Assembly: GCA_027049035.1 (NCBI GenBank) | Contig: JALTVI010000115.1 | Location: 1 to 64,000 of the forward strand | Direction of reading: 5' to 3' | Length of the DNA stretch: 64,000 nt | From: Sulfurovum sp. | Lineage (GTDB): Bacteria; Campylobacterota; Campylobacteria; Campylobacterales; Sulfurovaceae | Shown here: positions 9,264 through 19,349 of the stretch, in pieces | Layout: each line of letters starts with the position of its first letter | How positions within the stretch are numbered: position 1 is the stretch's first letter | The notes under the pieces: model-generated | Seen by the model: the letters and a program-made list of their open reading frames with translations, nothing else | Databases searched by the model: none | Told to the model about the DNA's origin: nothing | Made by a program: the position numbers and the translations under genes

Positions 9264-11522
9264 ATGAGTGAGACCAAAGATTTTCTGCGTACCATTGTCG
9301 AAGAGGACCTCAAAGCGGGCAAATACGAACAGGTGCATACCCGTTTTCCTCCCGAACCCAACGGCTTTCCGCACATCGGACATGCCAAGTCGATTGTGCT
9401 CAACTTCGGTATCGCAAGAGACTATGAGGGCATCTGTAACCTCAGAATGGACGATACCGATCCGACCAAAGAGGATATGAAGTATGTCGAAGCACTCAAA
9501 GATGCGGTCAAGTGGCTTGGGTTCGACTGGGGAGAGAAGGTCTACTTTACCTCCGATTACTTTGGAAAACTCTACGACTATGCCGTCGATCTCATCAAGA
9601 TGGAGAAGGCGTATGTCGACAGCCTCAACGAAGAGGAGATACGCGAGTACCGTGGGACGGTGACCGAGCCCGGGCGACGCAGCAAGTATGCCGAGCGCAG
9701 CGTGGAGGAGAACCTTGACCTCTTCGAGCGTATGAAAAACGGTGAGTTTGAGGAGGGGGCGCATGTACTCCGCGCCAAGATAGACATGAGCTCACCCAAT
9801 ATGAAGATGCGCGATCCGCTGCTCTACCGTATCCGCCACGCCAGCCACTACCGTGTGGGTGAGGGGTGGCATGTCTACCCGATGTACGACTTTGCGCACT
9901 GCCTTTCAGACTATATGGAGGGCATTACCCACTCTTTGTGTACGCTGGAGTTTGAGAACAACCGTGACATCTACGACTGGGTCATAGAAACACTGGGGCT
10001 TGAACCGCCGCGTCCGTATCAGTACGAATTTGCCAGACTCAACATGAACTACACGGTGATGAGCAAGCGTAAGCTGCTCGAACTGGTAGAGGGCAACTAT
10101 GTTAACGGCTGGGACGATCCGCGTCTGCCGACCATTGCCGGCTACAGAAGACGCGGCTATACACCGGAGTCCATCGTTACCTTTTGTGAGCAGATCGGTG
10201 TGGCGAAGGCCAACTCCACCGTCGATGTCGCGCAGCTTGAGTTCTGCATCCGTGACGACCTCAACACCAAAGTGCCGCGTGTGATGTGTGTGATGGACCC
10301 GCTCAAGGTCACGATCGTCAACTATGAGGGGAGCGAACTGCTTGATGCCTCCTACTACCCGCACGATGTGCCAAAAGAGGGCTCACGAAAACTGCCGTTC
10401 TCCAAAGAGGTCTACATTGACCGTGCCGACTTCAGTGAAAATCCGCCCAAGGGCTACTACCGCCTGACACCGGACCAACCTGTCAGGCTCAAGCATGCCT
10501 ACATCATCGCCTGCAAAGAGGTGGTAAAGGATGAAGAAGGGAACATCGTCGAGATCAAAGCGGAGTATTTCCCAGACTCCAAAAGCGGTTCGGACACCAG
10601 CGGCATTAAGGTACGCAGTGCCATCCAGTGGGTCGAAGTCGCCAGTGCCAAACCGGTTGAAGTACGTCTCTACGACCGTCTTTTCAAATGTGAAGCACCC
10701 GAGGGGCTTGAAGATATCAACCCCGATTCCCTGAAGGTTATCAAAAACGCGCTTGTCGAGCCGGCAGTTGTCGATGAGAAGCCTGATGTGCGCTTCCAGT
10801 TCGAGCGCGAGGGGTACTTCTACGCCGATCCTGTAGACTACCGTGACGACGCACCGGTCTTCAACAAGATCGTGGGGCTCAAAGATTCGTGGGCGAAGAA
10901 AGAGAAGCCAAAACCCCAAAACAAGCCAAAGCAAAAAGCACAAAAACCGGTACAAAAAGAGGGTGAGGTAGCCCCCATGAGTGCCGAAGAGCAGGGAAGG
11001 TTCGACCGTTTCACCCATGAGTACAAACTCAATCCAGAAGTGGCAAACACCCTTGCGCGTGATGCAAAACTGGCAGACTTTTTCGATGAGGCTGTTGCAG
11101 TATATGAAAGTCCGGTAACTATTGCCAACATCGTAGCCAACGAAGTGGCAAGAGAGTTCAAAGAACACCCGGACGATGCACTGCGCTTCGGACCAAAAGA
11201 GGTTGCCTCACTGGCTAAAATGCTCGATGAAGAGACCATCTCAAGCAAGATCGCCAAGCAGGTCTTTGAAGAGATGGCCAAAACGGGCAAGAGCCCTGAG
11301 ACAATCGTCGAAGAGAAGGATCTCAAACAGATTAGCGACCCTGTCCAGATCGCTGCAGTGATCGACGATGTGATTGCCAAGAACCCTGAAAATGTCGCAA
11401 AGTACAAAGAGGGCAACCAGAAGCTCTTCGGTTTCTTTGTCGGGCAGGTGCTCAAAGCCACCGGAGGAAAAGCCAATCCGAAAGTGGTTAATGACCTTGT
11501 AAGGGAGAAGCTGGAGGCTTAA
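9264..11522 (+). CDS. glnS: glutaminyl-tRNA synthetase with C-terminal GatB/YqeY-like domain
   Basis: RFPPEPNGFPHIGHAKSIVLNFGIA, VMSKRKL; C-terminus FGFFVGQVLKATGGKANPKVVNDLVREKL is GatB/YqeY-like. Confidence 0.95.
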   Translation: MSETKDFLRTIVEEDLKAGKYEQVHTRFPPEPNGFPHIGHAKSIVLNFGIARDYEGICNLRMDDTDPTKEDMKYVEALKDAVKWLGFDWGEKVYFTSDYFGKLYDYAVDLIKMEKAYVDSLNEEEIREYRGTVTEPGRRSKYAERSVEENLDLFERMKNGEFEEGAHVLRAKIDMSSPNMKMRDPLLYRIRHASHYRVGEGWHVYPMYDFAHCLSDYMEGITHSLCTLEFENNRDIYDWVIETLGLEPPRPYQYEFARLNMNYTVMSKRKLLELVEGNYVNGWDDPRLPTIAGYRRRGYTPESIVTFCEQIGVAKANSTVDVAQLEFCIRDDLNTKVPRVMCVMDPLKVTIVNYEGSELLDASYYPHDVPKEGSRKLPFSKEVYIDRADFSENPPKGYYRLTPDQPVRLKHAYIIACKEVVKDEEGNIVEIKAEYFPDSKSGSDTSGIKVRSAIQWVEVASAKPVEVRLYDRLFKCEAPEGLEDINPDSLKVIKNALVEPAVVDEKPDVRFQFEREGYFYADPVDYRDDAPVFNKIVGLKDSWAKKEKPKPQNKPKQKAQKPVQKEGEVAPMSAEEQGRFDRFTHEYKLNPEVANTLARDAKLADFFDEAVAVYESPVTIANIVANEVAREFKEHPDDALRFGPKEVASLAKMLDEETISSKIAKQVFEEMAKTGKSPETIVEEKDLKQISDPVQIAAVIDDVIAKNPENVAKYKEGNQKLFGFFVGQVLKATGGKANPKVVNDLVREKLEA

Positions 11523-12058
11523 AGCCTCGGCTGCGGGATTTTCTGTGCGGGGATCTTTTGCGGTACGATGGGTTTTGGTGTGACGGGAATGTAGCGGGTG
11601 TATTCGGTTTTGACACCTTTTTCATTGATAATGGTCAGTCTATCTTTTGTCAGTAGTGTAATGGTATTGATGCGGATGGGGTTGCCTCTTAGTCTTGCCT
11701 GGTAGGTTGAAGCCAGTGCCTGAAGCGACTGTGGCGTGATAGTGTTTGAGACCTCTTTTGCGAAAGGTACCTCTATTTTGTTGATGACGACCACCAGTGT
11801 GGTGATGTAGCGTTTCCAGATGCCCGAAGCTTTGACTTGCAGGTCTTTGACGAAGTGTTCTCCCTTTTTGAGACTGACTAGGATAGTAATGTCAAACGTG
11901 TGGTCAGCCTTGAGGTTGAGAAACTCCTTTTCGGTGATACGGGTACGGTTCTCGCTTTTGGATGTGGTGACCGTGTGCCAGTTGCCTACTGTCATGTCGT
12001 GCACCTGCTGGGCGTGCAGAAAAAGCGTAGATATTACAAAAAGAATAAAACGCTTCAT
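11519..12058 (-). CDS. exported hypothetical protein
   Basis: 179 aa with signal peptide MKRFILFVISTLFLHA. Confidence 0.6.
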   Translation of the reverse strand: MKRFILFVISTLFLHAQQVHDMTVGNWHTVTTSKSENRTRITEKEFLNLKADHTFDITILVSLKKGEHFVKDLQVKASGIWKRYITTLVVVINKIEVPFAKEVSNTITPQSLQALASTYQARLRGNPIRINTITLLTKDRLTIINEKGVKTEYTRYIPVTPKPIVPQKIPAQKIPQPRL

Positions 12059-12066
12059 AGGTTCTC

Positions 12067-12804
12067 CTACTGCAGATACTGCTCAAGTGTAAATTTGAGG
12101 TCTTCGTCCAGGTCGAGGTTCTTGTGCATCCACTGCAGGTACCCCATATCTTCACGGGCGATCTCTTCGATGTCGCGGTCTTTGTATTTTCCGAATTTGA
12201 AGGTTTTGATGAGCACCGGCGTGTTGGTCAGTTCGGCCATCTTCTGCATCGGGTTGACACCGGGAAACTGCTCTTGTGTCAGCTGTACCAGCTTGGAGAG
12301 CAGCAGCTTCATTACCAGAACGTCACCGATGGCGTCATGTGCCTTGATGGTGATGCCCAGCTTCTTTGCTTCCTCTGCCTCGTTTTTGTATAGGTCAAGC
12401 GCATAGCGCAGGTACTGCAGTCTGTGTGCCGGAGAGTCGGGCAGCAGGTGTCTTGCGACGCGAACTGTGTCGATGAGCGTGTAGCGGTTTTTGAAACCCT
12501 CCTTCTCTACCATGCCAAGATCGAACTGGATATTGTGGGCGATCAGGTAGTTTTCCGGTGCATTATAGGTTTCGATGGTCTTTGCAAAAGAAGTCTCGGC
12601 GTAGGGCGGTTTGCCTTCAATGGTTTCAGGGGTAATGTTGTGCACCTCCATCGCTTCGATGCTGATGGGTACTGTGGTGGAGCAGAGTTCGTCGATGACT
12701 TCGATGTTGTCTCTGCCGTGTACGACCATTGCGCCAACCTGAATGATTCGGTCATTCTCCTGGTTTCCTGTTGTTTCGGTATCGAAAAGCACATAGACTG
12801 CCAT
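12067..12804 (-). CDS. 3'-5' exonuclease, DnaQ/exonuclease X-like
   Basis: VLFDTETTGNQENDRIIQVGAM; HNIQFDLGMV; HDAIGDVLVMKLLL. Confidence 0.85.
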   Translation of the reverse strand: MAVYVLFDTETTGNQENDRIIQVGAMVVHGRDNIEVIDELCSTTVPISIEAMEVHNITPETIEGKPPYAETSFAKTIETYNAPENYLIAHNIQFDLGMVEKEGFKNRYTLIDTVRVARHLLPDSPAHRLQYLRYALDLYKNEAEEAKKLGITIKAHDAIGDVLVMKLLLSKLVQLTQEQFPGVNPMQKMAELTNTPVLIKTFKFGKYKDRDIEEIAREDMGYLQWMHKNLDLDEDLKFTLEQYLQ

Positions 12805-13055
12805 GGGGTTCCTTGGGTGGGAAAAGTGGAGATATCATACCCAATTTAGACTGACATTCCAAACTCTCAAGCCTACATGGTATAATTTGTTGCAAATAGA
12901 GTTCCTCCCAAAATTATCGGTTTCACTCGATAGCTCTGGCAGTCGCAAACGCAAGCGCCCCTTTCAGGGGTTGAGTGCTCCTTTGTCGACATCGAGTGAA
13001 ACCTTGGATAATCAATTGCATTATAGGGTTGAACAATAAAAGATGGGAGTTTCGG

Positions 13056-13520
13056 ATGGAAATGGATGCGATGGTGCTCGAGCACATGATGAACCCTAAA
13101 AATTACGGTTCGCTGCCGACGGCAAACGGTGAGGGGATGGGGAAAAACCCGGAAAACGGTGAGAAGGTCGCTGTCTATATTCATGTCAAAGAGGATGAAG
13201 AGAAACCCTATATTGACGACATACGCTTTCAGGCGATCGGCTGTTCGACAACGGTGGTTGCCGGTTCCATGCTCACCGAAGAGGCCAAAGGGCTTACGCT
13301 TGACGGGGCGAAGAACCTTGTAAATGCGACAATGAAACTGCTTGAGAAACTGCCGCCTGAGGATGCTGCCTGTTCGGAGATGGTGGCGCTGGCCATAGAG
13401 GCAGCTGTCGATACCTACGAAAAACGAAAAGATGATCCGGAGTACCCCTCCATAACGTATCAGATAGGCGGTACCTGTACCCCAAAAGAGGAGAATAACC
13501 ATGACAACACTGCTGATTAA
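13056..13520 (+). CDS. NifU/IscU-like iron-sulfur scaffold protein
   Basis: Start MEMDAMVLEHMMNPKNYGSL; IRFQAIGCSTTVVAGSMLTE. Confidence 0.85.
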   Translation: MEMDAMVLEHMMNPKNYGSLPTANGEGMGKNPENGEKVAVYIHVKEDEEKPYIDDIRFQAIGCSTTVVAGSMLTEEAKGLTLDGAKNLVNATMKLLEKLPPEDAACSEMVALAIEAAVDTYEKRKDDPEYPSITYQIGGTCTPKEENNHDNTAD

Positions 13521-14331
13521 AACCCACGAAGCGTGGCTTGAGATGATGATGGCCGGCTTCATGAGCCATACACACAACCGTGAAACACTGCTGGACTTTT
13601 CAGATATTCTTTTTCGCCACTTCACCTGGATTGAGCAAGAGATGATCAGAACCGGAGAGGCGTACGACTACGACCGTGATGACATTCCCATCAAGGTAGA
13701 GCGTCTCGAGACGATGCTCAAAGCAGTTACCGCGCGTCTGCTTGAGATCGACCTGCAGCTTCTCGGACTGGAGAACAAAGCACTTGCCGAACGCATTGCC
13801 AGTGATATATCCTACATGACCTCCGTCCTGCACGAGATGAACGACGAGGTGATTACGGCATTCAATATGTCCAGAAAGCTTCCGGGAGTGACCATGACTC
13901 AGGAGGCAACCGATGCGCTGACACTCTTTCTGTTTGAAGAGAGCTATAAAGAGTATGAACTGATCATGATCTACAACTATCTCAAACAGCACAGCGGTGA
14001 CGCCTTTTTGAACCGCATTTTTCAGATTCTTATCGACGAGAGCTTTTTCCACCTCAAGCGTTTTGGAGATATGATGGCGAAGATGGGCATACTCGCCGTA
14101 CCGAGAACAATTATGAAAGAGGTCTATCAGGTAGAAGATGTGGTTGGTTTCCTTAAAGCGGGCATTGACGAGGAGCTTGCTGCCAAAGAGGAGTGCCGCA
14201 GGCTCTCCGAAGCGGTGGCGAAGGACAGTGCGCAACTGGCGAAGTTCTTCGACTTTATCAACAACCAGGAGAACTACCACATCGCGCTGATGAAAGAGGC
14301 GCTTGACTATTATGAGAAGGTAGCCGGCTGA
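13501..14331 (+). CDS. ferritin-like hypothetical protein
   Basis: 276 aa helical protein with repeated E/H-rich helices, overlapping the NifU-like gene. Confidence 0.5.
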   Translation: MTTLLIKTHEAWLEMMMAGFMSHTHNRETLLDFSDILFRHFTWIEQEMIRTGEAYDYDRDDIPIKVERLETMLKAVTARLLEIDLQLLGLENKALAERIASDISYMTSVLHEMNDEVITAFNMSRKLPGVTMTQEATDALTLFLFEESYKEYELIMIYNYLKQHSGDAFLNRIFQILIDESFFHLKRFGDMMAKMGILAVPRTIMKEVYQVEDVVGFLKAGIDEELAAKEECRRLSEAVAKDSAQLAKFFDFINNQENYHIALMKEALDYYEKVAG

Positions 14332-15149
14332 TGGGGAAAAGACACTTTACATCGGTGATTTCACGTTTTTTTGGAAAGTTCGCTTCCAAGCCGTTCCCCG
14401 CGATCATCCAGCACACCATCAATGCCGGCTATGTCAAACTGATGGGGCTTGATATGTCCGAATTCCGCCCGGCGGCAAGCTACGAGACACTCAACAAGCT
14501 CTTTACACGTGCGCTCGAAAAGGAGCGTCCGATGCCGCAAGACCCCAATGCCGTTATCAGCGGCGTGGATGCGCTCATTACCGACTTTGGCACGATAACG
14601 GAGGGAAAGGCGTATCAGATAAAAGGGATGGCATACAGCATTGAAGGACTCTTTGGCGAGCACCACAAAGCGGCGGCAGAGTGGATGGAGGGCGGCGAGT
14701 TTATGAACTTCTACCTCTCCCCCAAAGATTACCACCGATACCATATGCCGATGTCGCTGAAGATCCATTCGCTCACGCATATTCCTGGCAAACTCTACCC
14801 GGTCAATTTCCCGCTGCTTCGCAACAAAAAAGACCTCTTCATCGAAAATGAGCGGGTCATCATCGAGTGTGAAGATGAAAAGGGGCGTATGCATGTGCTG
14901 GTGCTGGTCGGTGCACTCAACGTCGGCAAGATGGTCGTTACGTTCGAGCCGCGTGTGCAGACTAACTCTCATATTACCGAGCCGCAGCACTACACCTATG
15001 AAGACCTTGTGCTTCAACGCGGGGAGCTTTTCGGATGGTTCGAGATGGGCTCGACCCTGCTGACATTCTCTCAAAAAGGTGCGTTCGTACCTGAAGCGGC
15101 CATAAACCGGAAAGTCAAGTTCGGCGATGTCGTCGGATATCTACAATAG
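14331..15149 (+). CDS. psd: phosphatidylserine decarboxylase
   Basis: FNFYLSPKDYHRYHMP-type motif (MNFYLSPKDYHRYHMPMS) and FEMGSTLLTF (GST cleavage site). Confidence 0.92.
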   Translation: MGKRHFTSVISRFFGKFASKPFPAIIQHTINAGYVKLMGLDMSEFRPAASYETLNKLFTRALEKERPMPQDPNAVISGVDALITDFGTITEGKAYQIKGMAYSIEGLFGEHHKAAAEWMEGGEFMNFYLSPKDYHRYHMPMSLKIHSLTHIPGKLYPVNFPLLRNKKDLFIENERVIIECEDEKGRMHVLVLVGALNVGKMVVTFEPRVQTNSHITEPQHYTYEDLVLQRGELFGWFEMGSTLLTFSQKGAFVPEAAINRKVKFGDVVGYLQ

Positions 15150-15161
15150 GAGGAGTTTTTT

Positions 15162-16091
15162 ATGTTGATGGTTAAAGAGATTCAGGAGTACGCCCAGATA
15201 CGTACGAAGGTACGTGCCTACCTCTGCTATATTATGAGCCGGAATATCTCCCAGGCGATTGAATCGAACGATCAGGCAACACTCGACCGTGTCATCGCAA
15301 AGATAGAGAACCTCAAAGAGGCGATTCCGCTGGCAGAAGTGATCTATGCGATCGACGGCAACGGTATTCAGATGGTCGACAACATCTCGTCTAACCCGAA
15401 ACTCAACGGCTACGGCAAAGGGGAGGACAGAAGCGACCGTGCCTACTACTACAAAACGCTCAAAGAGCACCGCTGTATTCTGACCGATCCGTATCCTTCG
15501 CTGGTCAGTAACGAACTGGTCGTTACAGCCTCTTTCCCTATTTACGATACACAGAACCATCTTGTCGCGATCATCTGTGTGGATATTACACTCAAGAATG
15601 TCCTTAAGATGTTCCACCCCAGCTCCATCGACTCCAACTTCGGTCTTGCCAGCAAAGTGATCTACGCGGCATTCTCCGCAGCACTTTTGGGTGTAGCGAT
15701 GCTGCTCTTTATCAAAGGGGTTACAAGCTTTCTACACTTTGGACTCGATTTTAAGAGTATCGATATCAATGAAGTCTTCAAGTCAACCATTCTGCTGACA
15801 CTCTCGCTTGCCATTGCTGACCTGGTCAAAGCGATCTTCGAAGAGGAGGTGCTTGGTAAAGAGAAGAAGTACGGCAGTGCCGACGATACACACCAGACGA
15901 TGGTGAAGTTCCTTGGCTCCATTATCATTGCACTCTCCATCGAGTCATTGATGCTGGTCTTCAAGTCCGCACTGACCGACCCGACCAAGATAGAGTTCGC
16001 CGTCTATCTCATTGTAGGCGTCTCTTTCCTGCTGGTGAGTTTGTCACTCTACATCAAATTCAGCCGACCCGATGCGCGAAACCGGAAGTAG
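15162..16091 (+). CDS. Cache/PDC-type sensor membrane protein
   Basis: YAIDGNGIQMVDNIS...GKGEDRSDRAYYYKTL...ASFPIYD sensor motif followed by several TM segments. Confidence 0.7.
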   Translation: MLMVKEIQEYAQIRTKVRAYLCYIMSRNISQAIESNDQATLDRVIAKIENLKEAIPLAEVIYAIDGNGIQMVDNISSNPKLNGYGKGEDRSDRAYYYKTLKEHRCILTDPYPSLVSNELVVTASFPIYDTQNHLVAIICVDITLKNVLKMFHPSSIDSNFGLASKVIYAAFSAALLGVAMLLFIKGVTSFLHFGLDFKSIDINEVFKSTILLTLSLAIADLVKAIFEEEVLGKEKKYGSADDTHQTMVKFLGSIIIALSIESLMLVFKSALTDPTKIEFAVYLIVGVSFLLVSLSLYIKFSRPDARNRK

Positions 16092-16097
16092 GTATAG

Positions 16098-16727
16098 ATG
16101 ATCGATAAAGAGCTGATTATCTTCGATATGGACGGTACGCTGGTAAACTCCTCCATCACCATCGCCAACGCCATCAACTATGTACGTAAACAGCTTGGCT
16201 TCGCGCCGATGGATCCCGAAACGATCCTTGCGCATGTCAACGACCCCTCTATTAACCCTGCGCAGTTTTTCTACCATGCGCCAAAGTTTGCACACGATCA
16301 TGAGCGCTGGTTTTCGGAGTACTATACCCGCAATCATGACAAAGAGCTGGTACTCTATGACGGGATCCGGGAGCTGCTTGCAGAGCTGAAAGAGGCCGGT
16401 TTCAAGCTGGCTGTCGCGACCAATGCCTACCGGAAATCGACCATCGAATCACTCACACACCTTGGTATCTATGTACTCTTCGATGCCATTGCCTGCTATG
16501 ATGATGTCTACAAGGGCAAACCCTATCCCGATATGCTGCTGAAACTGCTTGAAGAGCTGCATGTTGCAAAAGAGCGTGCACTTTTCATTGGCGACGGTCC
16601 GCGGGACGAGCAGGCGGCAAAGCGGGCGGGCATCGACTATCTGATGGTGGACTGGGGGTTTACCGACCACGAGCACGACAATGTCGTCCATACGGTCGAA
16701 GAGCTTAGAAGCGTGCTGCTTGGCTAA
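16098..16727 (+). CDS. HAD-superfamily hydrolase, phosphoglycolate phosphatase-like
   Basis: IIFDMDGTLVNSS; FIGDGPRDEQAAKRAG. Confidence 0.9.
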   Translation: MIDKELIIFDMDGTLVNSSITIANAINYVRKQLGFAPMDPETILAHVNDPSINPAQFFYHAPKFAHDHERWFSEYYTRNHDKELVLYDGIRELLAELKEAGFKLAVATNAYRKSTIESLTHLGIYVLFDAIACYDDVYKGKPYPDMLLKLLEELHVAKERALFIGDGPRDEQAAKRAGIDYLMVDWGFTDHEHDNVVHTVEELRSVLLG

Positions 16728-17050
16728 ATGTCATCACGGTATACATCGGTGATGTCAAAGTCGTAATCGGGTTCGATCACCGGGATGTCTTTGAGTGTTT
16801 TAGGGTCTACCTCATGTTCACTCAGGTTGTAGTCATCACCCTGGTAGAACTTCTGCTCTTTGGCATACTTCTTCTCACGTTCCATCTGCTCTTTCACTTT
16901 CTGTTCGAGCAGCGCTTTGGTATGGTTGGCATCTTCTGTTTTATCCGTCTTTTTTACTGCAGATACGGTCTTTGCCGTTTTGCTTGTGTTGGTTTCTGAT
17001 GCATATGTACACAGGAGTGCAGTGCAGAGGAGAAGAGCAATACTTTTCAT
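16724..17050 (-). CDS. exported hypothetical protein
   Basis: 108 aa with signal peptide MKSIALLLCTALLCTYA. Confidence 0.6.
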   Translation of the reverse strand: MKSIALLLCTALLCTYASETNTSKTAKTVSAVKKTDKTEDANHTKALLEQKVKEQMEREKKYAKEQKFYQGDDYNLSEHEVDPKTLKDIPVIEPDYDFDITDVYRDDI

Positions 17051-17132
17051 AAACTGTCCTTATTATTATCATTTGACAATATTATAGTGTAAAGTGGAGA
17101 AAAAGGCAATAGAGAAGGGAGAAGAGAGGAGT

Positions 17133-18263
17133 CTACTCCTCTTTGAAGACGATCTCCTCCTCTTTGATGTTTTTCTTGGCGGTGTATTCCGGACTCAGAG
17201 TGAACATCAGCTTCAGGTCTGCAGGACTGGTAGCATACTGGTAGGCACGCTCTTCAGTGATCTTGTCGGCAAGGGTAAGGTGGAAGAGGGCGGTATCGAA
17301 CGTAACGGAGTCATACATGGTTCCTTCTTTGGCGATGGCATCGGGAAGTTCATTGTCGCGCTTGCTTCTGATGAGCTCTTGTACCAGCGGTGATTTGAAC
17401 ATCATTTCAACTGCGGGGATCATCTTGCCGTCTGTACCCTCGATGAGACGCTGTGAAATGGTCGCTTCTAACGTGCCGGCAAGCACCTGTCGCACCCGGT
17501 TCTGTTCATTGGTCGGGAAGAGGCCGACAAGCCGGTCGATGGTCTCCTGTGCATTGAGGGTGTGGACTGTGGAGAAGACGAGGTGGCCTGTGTTCACCGC
17601 CTGGATGATCGCTTCTGCAGTGGCGAGATCACGGATCTCACCAACCATGATAATGTCGGGGTCTTCACGCATTGCTGCGCGCAGTGCTTTGGCAAAACTG
17701 AGGGTATGTGCCCCCAGTTCACGCTGTTCGATAATGCTCTTTTTGTCGTGAAAGACATATTCCACCGGATCTTCGATGGTGATGATATGGCGTGGATGTT
17801 TTTTGTTAATCATCTCGATAATGGTCGCAAGTGTTGTGGTTTTACCACTCCCTGTTGTACCGGTAACCAGCACCAGCCCACGGCGCAGGTCGGAGAGTTT
17901 TGCCAGTGCCGGAGGCAGGTTGAGTTCTTCAAGTGTCTGGATCACATCGGGGATCAGACGAAAGGCTATGGAGATGCCGTCAACGTGCATAAAGATATTG
18001 AAACGGAAACGGTACTGATTGTCCAATTTGTACGCACCGTCAAAGTCGCGCTTCTTTTTGAATGTCTCTATATCCCCATGTGTCAGCAGTTCGACAAGCT
18101 GATACATGGTATTATCCGTCGGCTGCTCTTCAGAGAGCTTCACGATATCACTTTTTATTCTGGCATAGAGCGGACTGTTGCTTTTGACATGCAGGTCCGC
18201 TCCTTCTGCATCGATCAGCATATAGAGCCAGCGGTTCAGTTCATCTTGTATCTGTTTCATCAC
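17133..18263 (-). CDS. pilT: PilT/PilU-like type IV pilus retraction ATPase
   Basis: VTGTTGSGKTTTLATIIE Walker A; RAAMREDPDIIMVGEIRD; VFSTVHTL. Confidence 0.9.
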   Translation of the reverse strand: MMKQIQDELNRWLYMLIDAEGADLHVKSNSPLYARIKSDIVKLSEEQPTDNTMYQLVELLTHGDIETFKKKRDFDGAYKLDNQYRFRFNIFMHVDGISIAFRLIPDVIQTLEELNLPPALAKLSDLRRGLVLVTGTTGSGKTTTLATIIEMINKKHPRHIITIEDPVEYVFHDKKSIIEQRELGAHTLSFAKALRAAMREDPDIIMVGEIRDLATAEAIIQAVNTGHLVFSTVHTLNAQETIDRLVGLFPTNEQNRVRQVLAGTLEATISQRLIEGTDGKMIPAVEMMFKSPLVQELIRSKRDNELPDAIAKEGTMYDSVTFDTALFHLTLADKITEERAYQYATSPADLKLMFTLSPEYTAKKNIKEEEIVFKEE

Positions 18264-18385
18264 GGTTCTCTTCCTTTTGTTTAGCTATATATTTTATATG
18301 ATATCCAAAATTAAACAGATATGTAAAGTTTGAGCGAAGAATCGATATAATCATTGGGAATTCTAAAGAAAAAAGGTTGATACAA

Positions 18386-18508
18386 ATGAGAAAGACGGCT
18401 TTTTATATAGTGGTGTTTGCGTTGGTTGCCTTTTTATTTGGTGGCTGTGCGACATGGCACGGTATCAAAAAAGATACAAGCCACTTTGTCAATGTTATTG
18501 AATCATAG
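18386..18508 (+). CDS. entericidin-like small lipoprotein
   Basis: 40 aa read from DNA (below the ORF-track cutoff): MRKTAFYIVVFALVAFLFGGCATWHGIKKDTSHFVNVIES. Confidence 0.6.
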   Translation: MRKTAFYIVVFALVAFLFGGCATWHGIKKDTSHFVNVIES

Positions 18509-18516
18509 TAAATAGT

Positions 18517-19287
18517 ATGCAGGATAAGTACGTAGGGGATGTGGGGGATTTTGGAAAGTTTCAGCTCTTCCGCTTTCTTTTCAACCATGCTGACAGCCCC
18601 TTTGATAGAAAGAGACTCGCCCAGATATGGTTCATGCATGAGGGAGAGGGCGAACAGAACAACGACGGCAGGCATATAGACTACTTCGAGCGGATGTCCG
18701 GGACAGATGAGTACCTTGAAGATTCACTGATGTCGCTGCTGATGCGAAACCGTCGGGAAGTAGAGGAGCTTGAACGCCTCAAACTGCTGCCCAATGCAAA
18801 ATTCTTTTACGAAAGGGTACCCAAAGCCTACGAAGACCGTCAGCAGTGGCTGCAGCAGGCACTCTGGTTTGCTCACAAAAGCGATGTGGTGGCAGTTGCA
18901 CCCGACAACGGCATGGCACTCAAGTGTCTGCGCAGCGAAGAACGCTTTGAACTCTTGACGCTTGAGAGGCACTACCGTCAGAAAGTCTATCCGCAAAAGT
19001 ACGTCTTTGCCGATGAGATAGGGCGCTTCTTTATGCTCCCCTCCGTAGAGATCACCATCGTCTATCAGCATCTTGGCCGCTGTATGTCACATGACAGACA
19101 GATTGAGGTATTGATGAAAGTGCTCTCGAAGACCTACCCCTACATCACCGCGATAAAACACCGCCCGTACAGCCCCCGTGTCTTCTTTTTTATGTGCAAA
19201 AGCAGTGTGATTGTCGAGCATCTGAACTACCGTCTTGGAGAGCTTGAAAAGCGGCATCCGGAATTTTGGACACTTTTTAGGCAGTGA
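18517..19287 (+). CDS. conserved hypothetical protein (MQDKYVGDVGDFGKF family)
   Basis: 256 aa ORF. Confidence 0.7.
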   Translation: MQDKYVGDVGDFGKFQLFRFLFNHADSPFDRKRLAQIWFMHEGEGEQNNDGRHIDYFERMSGTDEYLEDSLMSLLMRNRREVEELERLKLLPNAKFFYERVPKAYEDRQQWLQQALWFAHKSDVVAVAPDNGMALKCLRSEERFELLTLERHYRQKVYPQKYVFADEIGRFFMLPSVEITIVYQHLGRCMSHDRQIEVLMKVLSKTYPYITAIKHRPYSPRVFFFMCKSSVIVEHLNYRLGELEKRHPEFWTLFRQ

Positions 19288-19349
19288 TGTTTCTATTTTT
19301 CTCAGTAAAACAGAGTATGATTTCAAAAAGCAATCCATAAGGAAGAAGA

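Noticed and set aside
10383-11168. 261-aa minus-strand ORF
   Set aside because: Antisense to glnS.
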